DNA of 64,000 nucleotides from Methanobacterium sp. BRmetb2. GTDB taxonomy: Archaea; Methanobacteriota; Methanobacteria; Methanobacteriales; Methanobacteriaceae. This document shows, one piece after another, positions 27,848 through 35,687 of the stretch (the stretch's first letter is position 1; every line of letters begins with the position of its first letter). The position numbers and the translations under genes were made by a program. Under the pieces are notes generated by a model. It was not told the DNA's origin and did not search any database. It saw only the letters and a program-made list of their open reading frames with translations. Where the stretch lies: positions 1,755,501 through 1,819,500 of the forward strand of contig CP022705.1 in NCBI GenBank assembly GCA_003491285.1, given 5' to 3'.

Positions 27848-28068
27848 TGGGCGGTATAGGGACGCAAATAATACCCTGTAACTCCACATGAAATTGTTTA
27901 TAATGCCTCTAATTACAGGTATACATGACAAGGGTTTTTTTATTTTTAATTTAGAGGATCTAGAACAATAGTCATGTGTAAATTGAATGGAGATTTTTTG
28001 TAACTCAATGGACAGGTTAAAGTGATAAGGGATTAAAAATATATTTAGGGTATTATTAATACCGCCCA
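27848..28068. repeat. 221-bp element bounded by inverted repeats
   Basis: The left end GGGCGGTAT (27848-27856) is the exact reverse complement of ATACCGCCC (28060-28068). A second block, TAATACCCT, also matches in inverted order just inside both ends, with an eight-base indel between blocks. Inside are further hairpins: CCTCTAA/TTAGAGG and ACATGAC/GTCATGT. It could be a structured RNA or a MITE-like element. No clear target duplication was found. A minus-strand open frame spans it but shows no protein-like features. Confidence 0.55.
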
Positions 28069-28235
28069 ATTAACCCTTACACTTTTCAAGGACTCAAATA
28101 AATGTTGTTTTGAATCTTTTCGTACATCATTTTGTTCAATTATAATTTAAAAGTTTAAATATATAAAGTTTTCTATAAACTGTTGAATCGGAACATAATC
28201 TAAAGTTTTAAATTTTCTTTAGGCGAATTTTTAAA

Positions 28236-29537
28236 CTAAGAATGACTTTTTTGGAGCATAATATCCAGTATTAGTTGGTCGACTTTTACCATTCCACTGT
28301 TTGCCACATTACAAAAATTTTGCATAGTTTTTTCAGCTTCATCTTCAATTATGCCTTCTTTAGCATCAATTGAAATTCCATCCAATGCCATTAATGCTGT
28401 TTGTACTGCAGCGAATGTACAGGTTGATATTTTTAAGGCGCACCCAGATTTTGCACCGTCACATATTATTCCCGTAACATTAGCCATCATTAGTTGGAGT
28501 GCAGATTCAATTTCCCTTCTTTCACCGCCTAATAAAAATGTAATGCCACAACAAGCCCCCATAGCAGATATACTTGCACCACAAACAGCAGATAATCTCC
28601 CTATATTCGATTTAATAAATAGAGTTATTAAATTGCTTAAAGTAACTGCCCGAATCTCTTTTTCCATTGGAAAGTTCATTTCTTCTGCCACTACGACAAC
28701 AGGGATGGTGGCTGAGATTCCCTGATTCCCGCTACCTGAGTTGCTCATAGCTGGCAGGGAACATCCCGACATTCTGGCATCAGATCCTGCTGCAGTGTAT
28801 GCCACCACGTTGGAAACAATATCATTAGAGAAAAAGCCTGTTGATTTATTTATTTCGATTGATCTTCCTACTTTAAGGCCATAAGATTTCTCAAGACCTT
28901 CTTGGCAAATGTTTTTATTTATTTTGATTGTTTTTTTAATAATTTCAAGTTTAGAAACTTCAACTTTTTGAACAAATTCCAATATTGATTTTATATTTAA
29001 AAAATTATCATATTCACATTTTTTAGTGGTATTGGAATGGACGTGGTCATTTTTTTTAATTATTTCCCCATTTACCTCTATTAATTTCACATTGGAATGT
29101 GAATCTTCAATTACCACTCTGGCCAAGGAGGCTCTACTTTCGACGATTACTTCCAAATATAATTTTGATTTTGAATCATAGAGATTTATATCAATTAATC
29201 CTTCACTTACCAATTCTTTGGCATTTTCTACGTCATTTTTGTTTAAATTAATAAGTATTTCAAAATTTTTTTCTTTCAATGGTTTTATTACTCCCAGAGC
29301 TCCAGCAAGAAGAGCAGATGAGAGGTTTATTTTGCAACTTCTGGTTCCAGGGATTGTGACACTCATAGCATTCTTTATTAAATTACGGCTGGCTTTAATT
29401 TCTACTTTGGTAATTAATTCATTTTTTATCTGTTTACGCGCAAGGGCCACAGCGTAGGTAATTGTAATAGGTTCTGTACACCCCAGAGATCTTACAAGTT
29501 CCTTATTTAAAATTTCAATGATATTGGATTCTTTCAA
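28236..29537 (-). CDS. L-cysteine desulfidase (UPF0597/CyuA family)
   Basis: A 433-residue protein matching the archaeal [4Fe-4S] L-cysteine desulfidase, which cleaves cysteine to sulfide, ammonia and pyruvate. 'LVRSLGCTEPITITYAVALAR' (ends given), 'GTRSCKINLSSALLAGALG', 'GCSLPAMSNSGSGNQGI' and the Cys-rich 'CGASISAMGACCGITFLLGG' hold the cysteines expected to bind the cluster. Start is TTG after AGGAGTGA on the minus strand. It is convergent or divergent with unrelated neighbours, so it is likely a single-gene unit. Confidence 0.9.
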   Translation of the reverse strand: MKESNIIEILNKELVRSLGCTEPITITYAVALARKQIKNELITKVEIKASRNLIKNAMSVTIPGTRSCKINLSSALLAGALGVIKPLKEKNFEILINLNKNDVENAKELVSEGLIDINLYDSKSKLYLEVIVESRASLARVVIEDSHSNVKLIEVNGEIIKKNDHVHSNTTKKCEYDNFLNIKSILEFVQKVEVSKLEIIKKTIKINKNICQEGLEKSYGLKVGRSIEINKSTGFFSNDIVSNVVAYTAAGSDARMSGCSLPAMSNSGSGNQGISATIPVVVVAEEMNFPMEKEIRAVTLSNLITLFIKSNIGRLSAVCGASISAMGACCGITFLLGGERREIESALQLMMANVTGIICDGAKSGCALKISTCTFAAVQTALMALDGISIDAKEGIIEDEAEKTMQNFCNVANSGMVKVDQLILDIMLQKSHS

Positions 29538-29629
29538 GTTATCACTCCTACTATCATATAGTTACATTTAAATAATTAAACTTTTACATTATACATATAA
29601 TTTATGTAAAATTTTTAGGAGAAATTTAA

Positions 29630-30301
29630 ATGAGAACTAAATTTAAAATAACTTTTTATTTTACGATTTTTCTGTCTTTATTTCTTATTATATCTCCCAT
29701 TAATGCATGGGATGGGGCCACTCACAGAAAAATTGCGGATGAGATTTATTATAACCTCCCTTCTGATGTTCAGGAACATTTAAAACCTTACCTTTCAGTG
29801 ATGGGGGAAGGATCCACCTATCCAGATATAATGCCTAGTGATCAAATTAATCACAAAATTAATCACAGATATCCAGGTAGTTACATACAAACTAAGATAT
29901 GGTTGAATAGAGGTAGGTCAGCTTATGAAAACGGAAATTACAAGGAAGCAGCATGGTGTTTTGGTATCGCTTCCCATTATATTTCTGATAATTTCGTCGC
30001 ATACCATTGTGCATGGATCGAAGATAAGGAGAAGTTTTGTCAGGTTGGGAACCAACTAACTCCTAAAAAACAAAAATTTCTAGGCATGGATATCATGTAT
30101 ATTGATCTTCAGCACATGTTCAAATACGGTTTTGAAAGGGGAAAAGAAAGCGCAATCAACTGGGACAAAACAGAAAATCCTGATGTTGTACAGCAAAACC
30201 TTGACCAGAGTTTTACAGCATCATATATTGCCATATTTTACCAGATTATTCCTTGCAGGGTTTCATCGCATAATGTGTATACATCACAAATGAATCTTTA
30301 A
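29630..30301 (+). CDS. Secreted zinc-dependent phospholipase C-like protein
   Basis: 223 residues. A signal peptide ('KITFYFTIFLSLFLIISPINA') is followed by 'WDGATHRKIADEIYY': a Trp at the predicted mature N-terminus and a nearby His, as in zinc phospholipases C (PF00882). 'CFGIASHYISDNFVAYHCAW' near residue 105 gives further metal ligands. 'MGEGSTYPDIMPSDQ' has the conserved Asp region. It is probably extracellular; in Archaea, which lack ester phospholipids, the substrate is unknown. Confidence 0.82.
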   Translation: MRTKFKITFYFTIFLSLFLIISPINAWDGATHRKIADEIYYNLPSDVQEHLKPYLSVMGEGSTYPDIMPSDQINHKINHRYPGSYIQTKIWLNRGRSAYENGNYKEAAWCFGIASHYISDNFVAYHCAWIEDKEKFCQVGNQLTPKKQKFLGMDIMYIDLQHMFKYGFERGKESAINWDKTENPDVVQQNLDQSFTASYIAIFYQIIPCRVSSHNVYTSQMNL

Positions 30302-30372
30302 AATGAACTAAAAAGATAAAAAAATGTGAAAAAATGGGATGATAATTCATTCCAGATATGCATTAGTTGGAT

Positions 30373-30420
30373 AATCTTCTAAACATTCCACATATACCTT
30401 TAATAATATTTTAGAAGATT
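30373..30420 (+). terminator. Inverted repeat followed by T-run
   Basis: AATCTTCTAAA (30373-30383) and TTTAGAAGATT (30410-30420) form 11 perfect pairs, followed at once by TTTTT and a later T7 run. It lies about 70 bases after the phospholipase-like gene and probably ends its transcript. The remaining 230 bases up to cofH are AT-rich with no gene seen. Confidence 0.55.
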
Positions 30421-30654
30421 TTTACATTTTTTTAGATCATTAGCCTCTGCATAAAATCTTTTTTTATCTTTCAGTGATAAAATTTATAGATGGCTCTGGT
30501 GCAAAAAATTATTTTTAGGGTAATAATAAATTCACTCTGCTTATTTTTAATTTTTTTGAAGTTTGTTAAGGTTTTTTTTTTTATTGTGGAAGTTAATTTT
30601 ATATTCTAATATAAATTATTAAATTATTATACATAACACGGAGGATTAATTTCC

Positions 30655-31698
30655 ATGGAAGACATATATGAACGTTCTCTTAAAGGCGATATTACAAAAG
30701 ATGATGCTTTGCAACTGATTAAATCAAATCCATTTCAACTCTTTGACGTGGCAGATAAGTTACGCCGTGAAATAGTCGGCGATGAGGTAACATTTGTAGT
30801 CAACAGAAACATCGACATCACAGATCAATGTATGATCAAATGTGCCTTTTGCTCCTTTAGAAATAGTATAGGATATGAAATGACAATTGATGAAATATTA
30901 GAAAGTGTTAAAGAAGCAAAAGAAGTTGAAGCCACTGAAATATGTCTATTTGGTGGTATAATGCCTCACATGGATGTTGATTATTACTGTGAAATTATGG
31001 ATGCTATTAAAAAGAATTTTGATATTGAAATCCACGGCCTATCGCCAGTGGAAATATATCATACAGCTCAGGCATCTGGGGTAGCTACCTATGATGCTTT
31101 AAAATCTTTGAAAAAAGCGGGTCTGGATACATTAACTGGTGCATCAGCGGAAATTCTAGTTGACTCGGTAAGGGCCAAGATATGTCCTAATAAGGTTAAT
31201 ACTGCTCAGTGGGTTGAAATTATCAAAGAAGCCCATAATCTGGACATTCCAACCACCTCAACCATCATGTATGGAACTGTTGAAAGTTGGGAGGATCGTA
31301 TTGATCACCTGTTGATACTGCGGAATATTCAGCGCGAAACAGGAGGATTTACAGAACTGGTCCCTATGACTTTTTTGAATGAGAATAATCTGGCGGGAAG
31401 TAGATCTGCAGGGGTAAGTGGAATGGAAGATTTACAACTACATGCTATCTCCCGGATAATCCTCGGCAGGGACATACCTAATATTCAGGCGTCATGGATA
31501 AAAATAGGAACCCGTATGGCCCAGGTAGCACTCTGCTGTGGGGCAAACGATTTAGGGGGTACTATGATGGAGGACAAGATATCCATAGCTGCCGGCGCAT
31601 CCCATGGTGAACATTTACCTCATCAACAAATGAATGAAATTATAAGGGCCATTGGACGCATACCTGTAGAGCGGACCACAGTATATGAGCGGGTTTGA
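30655..31698 (+). CDS. cofH: F420 biosynthesis: FO synthase subunit 2 (CofH)
   Basis: A 347-residue radical-SAM enzyme that joins tyrosine-derived 4-hydroxyphenyl to 5-amino-6-ribitylaminouracil for the F420 chromophore FO. The cluster motif CMIKCAFCSF (CxxxCxxC, about residues 61-68) is followed by 'YEMTIDEILESVKEA', 'ICLFGGIMP', 'EIHGLSPVEIYH' and 'STIMYGTVESWEDRIDHL'. 'GTMMEDKISIAAGASHGEHL' is a CofH-type C-terminus. GGAGG precedes the ATG. cofG is not in this window. Confidence 0.93.
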   Translation: MEDIYERSLKGDITKDDALQLIKSNPFQLFDVADKLRREIVGDEVTFVVNRNIDITDQCMIKCAFCSFRNSIGYEMTIDEILESVKEAKEVEATEICLFGGIMPHMDVDYYCEIMDAIKKNFDIEIHGLSPVEIYHTAQASGVATYDALKSLKKAGLDTLTGASAEILVDSVRAKICPNKVNTAQWVEIIKEAHNLDIPTTSTIMYGTVESWEDRIDHLLILRNIQRETGGFTELVPMTFLNENNLAGSRSAGVSGMEDLQLHAISRIILGRDIPNIQASWIKIGTRMAQVALCCGANDLGGTMMEDKISIAAGASHGEHLPHQQMNEIIRAIGRIPVERTTVYERV

Positions 31699-31760
31699 TT
31701 TTGGATAGTATCATTATCACCCAATTTCAAAGGACATTAAAATAAAATTTAAAGAAGGTT

Positions 31761-32480
31761 TTAATCGGGGGGGCTGGTTTTATCATCTTTTAATCCTTCA
31801 AGTTTAGCTATTTCATCCACCCATTCCCCACATTGACCCTTTTTTTCTGCTCTTTTTATTAAAAATATGCCTATTATTGCTCCGGCAATTCCCCCTAAAA
31901 CATCGGTAAAAAGATCAGCCATGGTATCTGCCAGGGGGTTCATGCTAGGTGAACCCTGGGTAAGGCCTGTGGGCAGTACATGGGAAATATGAATGTATAA
32001 AAAAGCGTCGTAGAAATATTCTATCAGTTCCAGTATTGATCCAATACCTATGGTGATTAAAATTATTAAAATTGCCATTATAGGAAGGCTGGTCTTTATC
32101 CGGCCGTAAACATAGGCGGTGTACATGAACATCATTCCTGTTAAAGCTAAAATCAGAGGAATGGTGAAGTGCATGAATTTGTCGTAGCTGTGAATTAAAC
32201 CATACAACCCAAAGGTGTTGCCTAATACGTATTCCAGGATCACCACGGCTAGAAACAGAATCTCCACTTCTACCGGTATGATCTGCAGATGCTTCCGGTT
32301 GAATACAGTAGGAAGATAAATAACTGTCAATGCTATGAGAGCCATCAATCCAAATACTTTGGTTCCACCAGTTCCAAATATAATAATACTACTTCCTAAT
32401 ATTAGAAGAGATAAACGCATAACAATGAGTAATTTTTTCTTCCAGGAACTTACTCTGGCTTTGGGGTTGGTAAAGCTCAT
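31761..32480 (-). CDS. DUF2238 (YjdF-like) membrane protein
   Basis: 239 residues with about seven hydrophobic segments. The conserved polar motifs are 'SYDKFMHFTIP', 'GIGSILELIEYFYD' and 'MNPLADTMADLFTDVLGG', whose Asp, His and Glu residues lie in or near the membrane, typical of DUF2238/YjdF. The role is unknown. It begins after GGTGAT on the minus strand. Confidence 0.8.
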   Translation of the reverse strand: MSFTNPKARVSSWKKKLLIVMRLSLLILGSSIIIFGTGGTKVFGLMALIALTVIYLPTVFNRKHLQIIPVEVEILFLAVVILEYVLGNTFGLYGLIHSYDKFMHFTIPLILALTGMMFMYTAYVYGRIKTSLPIMAILIILITIGIGSILELIEYFYDAFLYIHISHVLPTGLTQGSPSMNPLADTMADLFTDVLGGIAGAIIGIFLIKRAEKKGQCGEWVDEIAKLEGLKDDKTSPPD

Positions 32481-32625
32481 TTTTAATCACCGAATAGTAG
32501 TATTTAATTTATTATTAATTATTGTAGTAGTATTCTATATTGGATTATTAATGTTTTTAACCTTTAATTTTTATTTAAAATAGAAGAAATAAATAATAAA
32601 TTTTTTTAATAAAAAAAGAAAAAAT

Positions 32626-32644
32626 TTACCACAGACCGTGGTAA
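32626..32644. repeat. Perfect hairpin TTACCAC/GTGGTAA
   Basis: Seven-base arms TTACCAC (32626-32632) and GTGGTAA (32638-32644) flank AGACC. Just downstream, CCTCC and GGAGG (near 32668 and 32693) form another possible stem. The 250-base space between the DUF2238 gene and the methyltransferase could hold a terminator pair or a small RNA. Confidence 0.4.
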
Positions 32645-32732
32645 TGTTATCCAATAACCTCCTAGTTGTAGTATAAAGGTAAGGAGGCAAGTGCAAGTAG
32701 GGTATATATTGGGTATAAACATTTCAAAATTT

Positions 32733-33347
32733 TTATTTTCTGAATATAATTAGATAATGGGATTTAAGACCATTTTCAAGGTCTTCTCCAATTTCATTAT
32801 CAACTTTAATCTTTTTTAATCCATTTCTTTTAAACATTTCTTCCAGTTCTTCTGGACTTCTTCTAGCATGTAATGGGGGTCCGTGTTTAACATCCATCTT
32901 CTTATAATCCATAATTGCTATCTTTCCACCGGGTTTAACAATTCTTTTGAGTTCTGTAATTGTTTCATCTATGTTGCCCTGTACCATCAATCCATGAAAA
33001 ACATTAATCATCAAAATAATATTTACTGTATTATCGGGCAGATCTATCTCTTCTGCAATGTTGGTTTGGATAGGAATTATATTTTTTATCCCTTTTTCTT
33101 CAATTTCATTCTCCATATCTTCAATAGAGGGTTCATATATATCTAAAGCATATATTGTTGCATCATCACCCATCATTTCATGGGCAATCATGGCGACGTG
33201 GCCGTCTCCACAACCGGCATCCATGAAGACTTCATTTCCTTTTAAATTTAATCTGGAAACTACATCTCTTGCATCAATAAAAGATTCACTTGTTCTTCCT
33301 TGGATTCTGTGTTTATTTGATGGGGCTATCCCTGTCTTATTAGCCAT
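32733..33347 (-). CDS. Class I SAM-dependent methyltransferase
   Basis: A 204-residue Rossmann methyltransferase. The SAM site 'VFMDAGCGDGHVAMIAHE' is near residues 40-57, acidic motif II is 'ALDIYEPSIED', and the post-motif 'RIVKPGGKIAIMDYKKMD' is conserved. The size and 'HGPPLHARRSPEEL' near 160 resemble UbiE/ArsM-like small-molecule methyltransferases. The substrate is unknown. AAGGAGAT precedes the ATG. Confidence 0.88.
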   Translation of the reverse strand: MANKTGIAPSNKHRIQGRTSESFIDARDVVSRLNLKGNEVFMDAGCGDGHVAMIAHEMMGDDATIYALDIYEPSIEDMENEIEEKGIKNIIPIQTNIAEEIDLPDNTVNIILMINVFHGLMVQGNIDETITELKRIVKPGGKIAIMDYKKMDVKHGPPLHARRSPEELEEMFKRNGLKKIKVDNEIGEDLENGLKSHYLIIFRK

Positions 33348-33824
33348 ATCATTATCTCCTTTTTTTAATATTATTTCCTTTTCAATCTATACTTCGAAAT
33401 GATAATATATACATTTCGGTATTAAATTCTTAATATTTTTTTATAACTTCTCACCATTATTTTTTTCTGTTTTTCTGTACATGCTGTGATTTTTCTGTTT
33501 AAAATTTACGTAGTAATTTTTCTTTTTTGAGGGAATGGTTATATAAGTTTTTGGTCATATTTTTTAATTGAATTTCTAAAATAGAGTTTTATAAGTATTT
33601 AAATGGAAAAAAACGATTAAAATTCAATTTATTTATTTTTATAACTATTATGGACAGTCAATAATAACAGATTAAGTCTAGATTTATCATTATGTTTGTT
33701 AGAAATTTCGATATGTATATATGATATAACAAAAATATACGAGTTATAATTAAATACATATCGTTGGTAAAAACTCAACCAGATGTACTTAATTAAAAAA
33801 TAGACTAAATAGGGAGGAATTTTA
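33348..33824. other. Divergent intergenic region upstream of the first surface protein
   Basis: 477 bases, very AT-rich, between the minus-strand methyltransferase and the plus-strand surface protein gene. It contains the inverted repeat at 33395-33418 near the methyltransferase and several TATA-like stretches (for example around 33717-33730) ahead of the surface gene. A minus-strand open frame across it has no protein-like character. Confidence 0.5.
33395..33418. promoter_or_regulatory. Inverted repeat over a TATA-like element
   Basis: CGAAATG (33395-33401) and CATTTCG (33412-33418) are perfect inverted arms around the TATA-like ATAATATATA. It lies 48-71 bases upstream of the minus-strand methyltransferase start, a fit for an operator overlapping its promoter. 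No regulator is identified. Confidence 0.45.
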
Positions 33825-35579
33825 ATTAGAACTAAAATGAATGTATTGACCTTGCTCATGGTTTTTGTTATAGTTTCTACAGGAACAGCACTTGTAGGGC
33901 CTGTATCTGCAGCAACCTTAAATGTAGCTGCTGGTTCAACGAGTCAACAGATACAGGACATTATTGACGCGGCTGCGATTGGGGATACAATAGTATTTTC
34001 ACCGGGGGAATATACTGATATAAAAATTAAAATCAACAAAACACTTGATTTGATGGGTAATGGTGCCATTATTAAGGGTATTAATGAAACTGACACCAAT
34101 ATTTTCACAATAACTGCTGAAGGTGATGCAGATGGTTCAAATTCGAAAATTGAAGGATTTGAATTTTTCCTGCTGAACAATAATATTACATCTGGAAGTA
34201 AAACTAAATCAACAGGATATGCTATTAATTTAGATCGCGTAAATAATGTTGTGGTTAACAACGTTACTTCTCACGATGGTAAAGCAGCTGTATATAATGG
34301 AAATTCATTTAACACCCTAATAGAAAACTGTACTTTCACTGACGATTACATGAAATCTTATTCTGTACATATAATGGGTGGAGAAAATATCACTGTGAGA
34401 AATAGTACAATCAGTGGTGCTATGGACGCAATATCCATTGCTTCAGGAGCCAAAAATGTATATGTAGATGGTAATACATTTTTGAACAATGATTTCGGCG
34501 CTTTCTTTGGTGGGGGCATATCATACATAACCTTCATTAACAACATTTTTGACGGTTTCAACGAAGGTTTAGCCATCGAAAAATCCGCTAATTTGACTTC
34601 TGTAATTAACAACACATTCATCAATGGAAATGGAGATGCTATATATATTAAAAACTCAGATGCCCATGGGCCGTGGACTGTAATAACTGATATTGAAATA
34701 ATTGGAAATGTATTCCAGGATATCGTTAATGGTGCTGCAATAGGAATTGATAAAGAAGGAATATTCCATGCAGGGGGTACAGGAGATTCCATTATTGGTA
34801 GAAATAATACAGTTATCAATGTTGAAAATGGATATGTAACACTCTACTCAAGTGGTGAAAATTTAAATTTCACAATGGATTCATCATTAGAAACACCACC
34901 AGTCGAAGCAAATGTTTCAATCTCCAGCACAGTTTCTTCTGCAGCTATTAAAAATGGGGACAAAGCTACCTACACCGTAACTGTGAAAAATACTGGAAAT
35001 GGAGATGCAACCAATGTTAAAGTCAGTGACATTCTAAAAAGTTACTACTTCTCAAGTTATACTACCTATGCATCTCAAGGAACTTATTCTAATGGAAACT
35101 GGAACATAGGAACTTTAGGGGCAGGTAATACTGCTTCACTGGTACTTTCAGCCACAGCTGTTAAATCTGGTCTAGCTTCTTCACAGGCCAAGGTAACTGC
35201 TGATGACAACATTACAGCCACATCCAACAAAATAGAAAAAACCATAAATAAAAATATTAAACTGTCTTATTCCAATTCTCTTAGCAAAACTAAAGTTAAA
35301 AGGAATAGTTACGTTTATACAACCACAAAAGTCAAAAACTCTGGAAAAGACAAGTCCAATACAGTTAAAGTAAAAATTACTTTACCTAAAGGTACTAAAA
35401 TTGTTAATGTAGGCAATGCCCATGTTTACAATAAAAATACCAAAACTTGGACGTTCACGATCCCTGCTGGAAAAACATATACCTTTAAAACTAAAATTAA
35501 AGCTACATCTAAAGGAACCAAAAAGGTAGTATTCAACGTCAACGGTAAAACCCAGGCCAAATACTTCAAAGTGTATTAA
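33825..35579 (+). CDS. Beta-helix surface protein 1 with DUF11-like C-terminus (putative ATT start)
   Basis: About 584 residues. A signal peptide ending 'GPVSAA' leads into 'STSQQIQDIIDAAAIGDTIVFSPGEYTD' (ends given) and a right-handed parallel beta-helix rich in N-N/N-x-F repeats (about 45-340). A DUF11-like domain (about 355-455, 'KNTGNGDATNVKVSDIL') and a Lys-rich wall-domain-like tail (about 465-584, 'KNSGKDKSNTVKVKITLPKG') follow. The first ATG (33837) is 19 bases from GGGAGG (33812-33817), but ATT 33825 is seven bases away and adds the basic residues RTK to the signal peptide. Likely a wall-associated adhesin-like protein. Confidence 0.85.
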   Translation: MRTKMNVLTLLMVFVIVSTGTALVGPVSAATLNVAAGSTSQQIQDIIDAAAIGDTIVFSPGEYTDIKIKINKTLDLMGNGAIIKGINETDTNIFTITAEGDADGSNSKIEGFEFFLLNNNITSGSKTKSTGYAINLDRVNNVVVNNVTSHDGKAAVYNGNSFNTLIENCTFTDDYMKSYSVHIMGGENITVRNSTISGAMDAISIASGAKNVYVDGNTFLNNDFGAFFGGGISYITFINNIFDGFNEGLAIEKSANLTSVINNTFINGNGDAIYIKNSDAHGPWTVITDIEIIGNVFQDIVNGAAIGIDKEGIFHAGGTGDSIIGRNNTVINVENGYVTLYSSGENLNFTMDSSLETPPVEANVSISSTVSSAAIKNGDKATYTVTVKNTGNGDATNVKVSDILKSYYFSSYTTYASQGTYSNGNWNIGTLGAGNTASLVLSATAVKSGLASSQAKVTADDNITATSNKIEKTINKNIKLSYSNSLSKTKVKRNSYVYTTTKVKNSGKDKSNTVKVKITLPKGTKIVNVGNAHVYNKNTKTWTFTIPAGKTYTFKTKIKATSKGTKKVVFNVNGKTQAKYFKVY

Positions 35580-35591
35580 CCTGTTTTAGGA

Positions 35592-35616
35592 TTAGTCTTC
35601 TTTTAAAGAAGACTAA
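35592..35616 (+). terminator. Terminator-like perfect hairpin
   Basis: TTAGTCTTCTTT and AAAGAAGACTAA are perfect 12-base arms with a single T between them, followed by a T-rich tract (TTCTTTTATTTTT). It stands 12 bases after the surface protein 1 stop and probably ends or punctuates its transcript. Confidence 0.65.
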
Positions 35617-35687
35617 AATTCTTTTATTTTTAAATTAAAAATTTTAAACATGTTATAAAATGCTAAATTAAATAGGGAGATGTTTTT

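Noticed and set aside
27848..28068. RNase P RNA or SRP RNA
   Set aside because: The universally conserved blocks of RNase P RNA and the SRP domain IV tetraloop motif are absent, and the element is too short and AT-rich.
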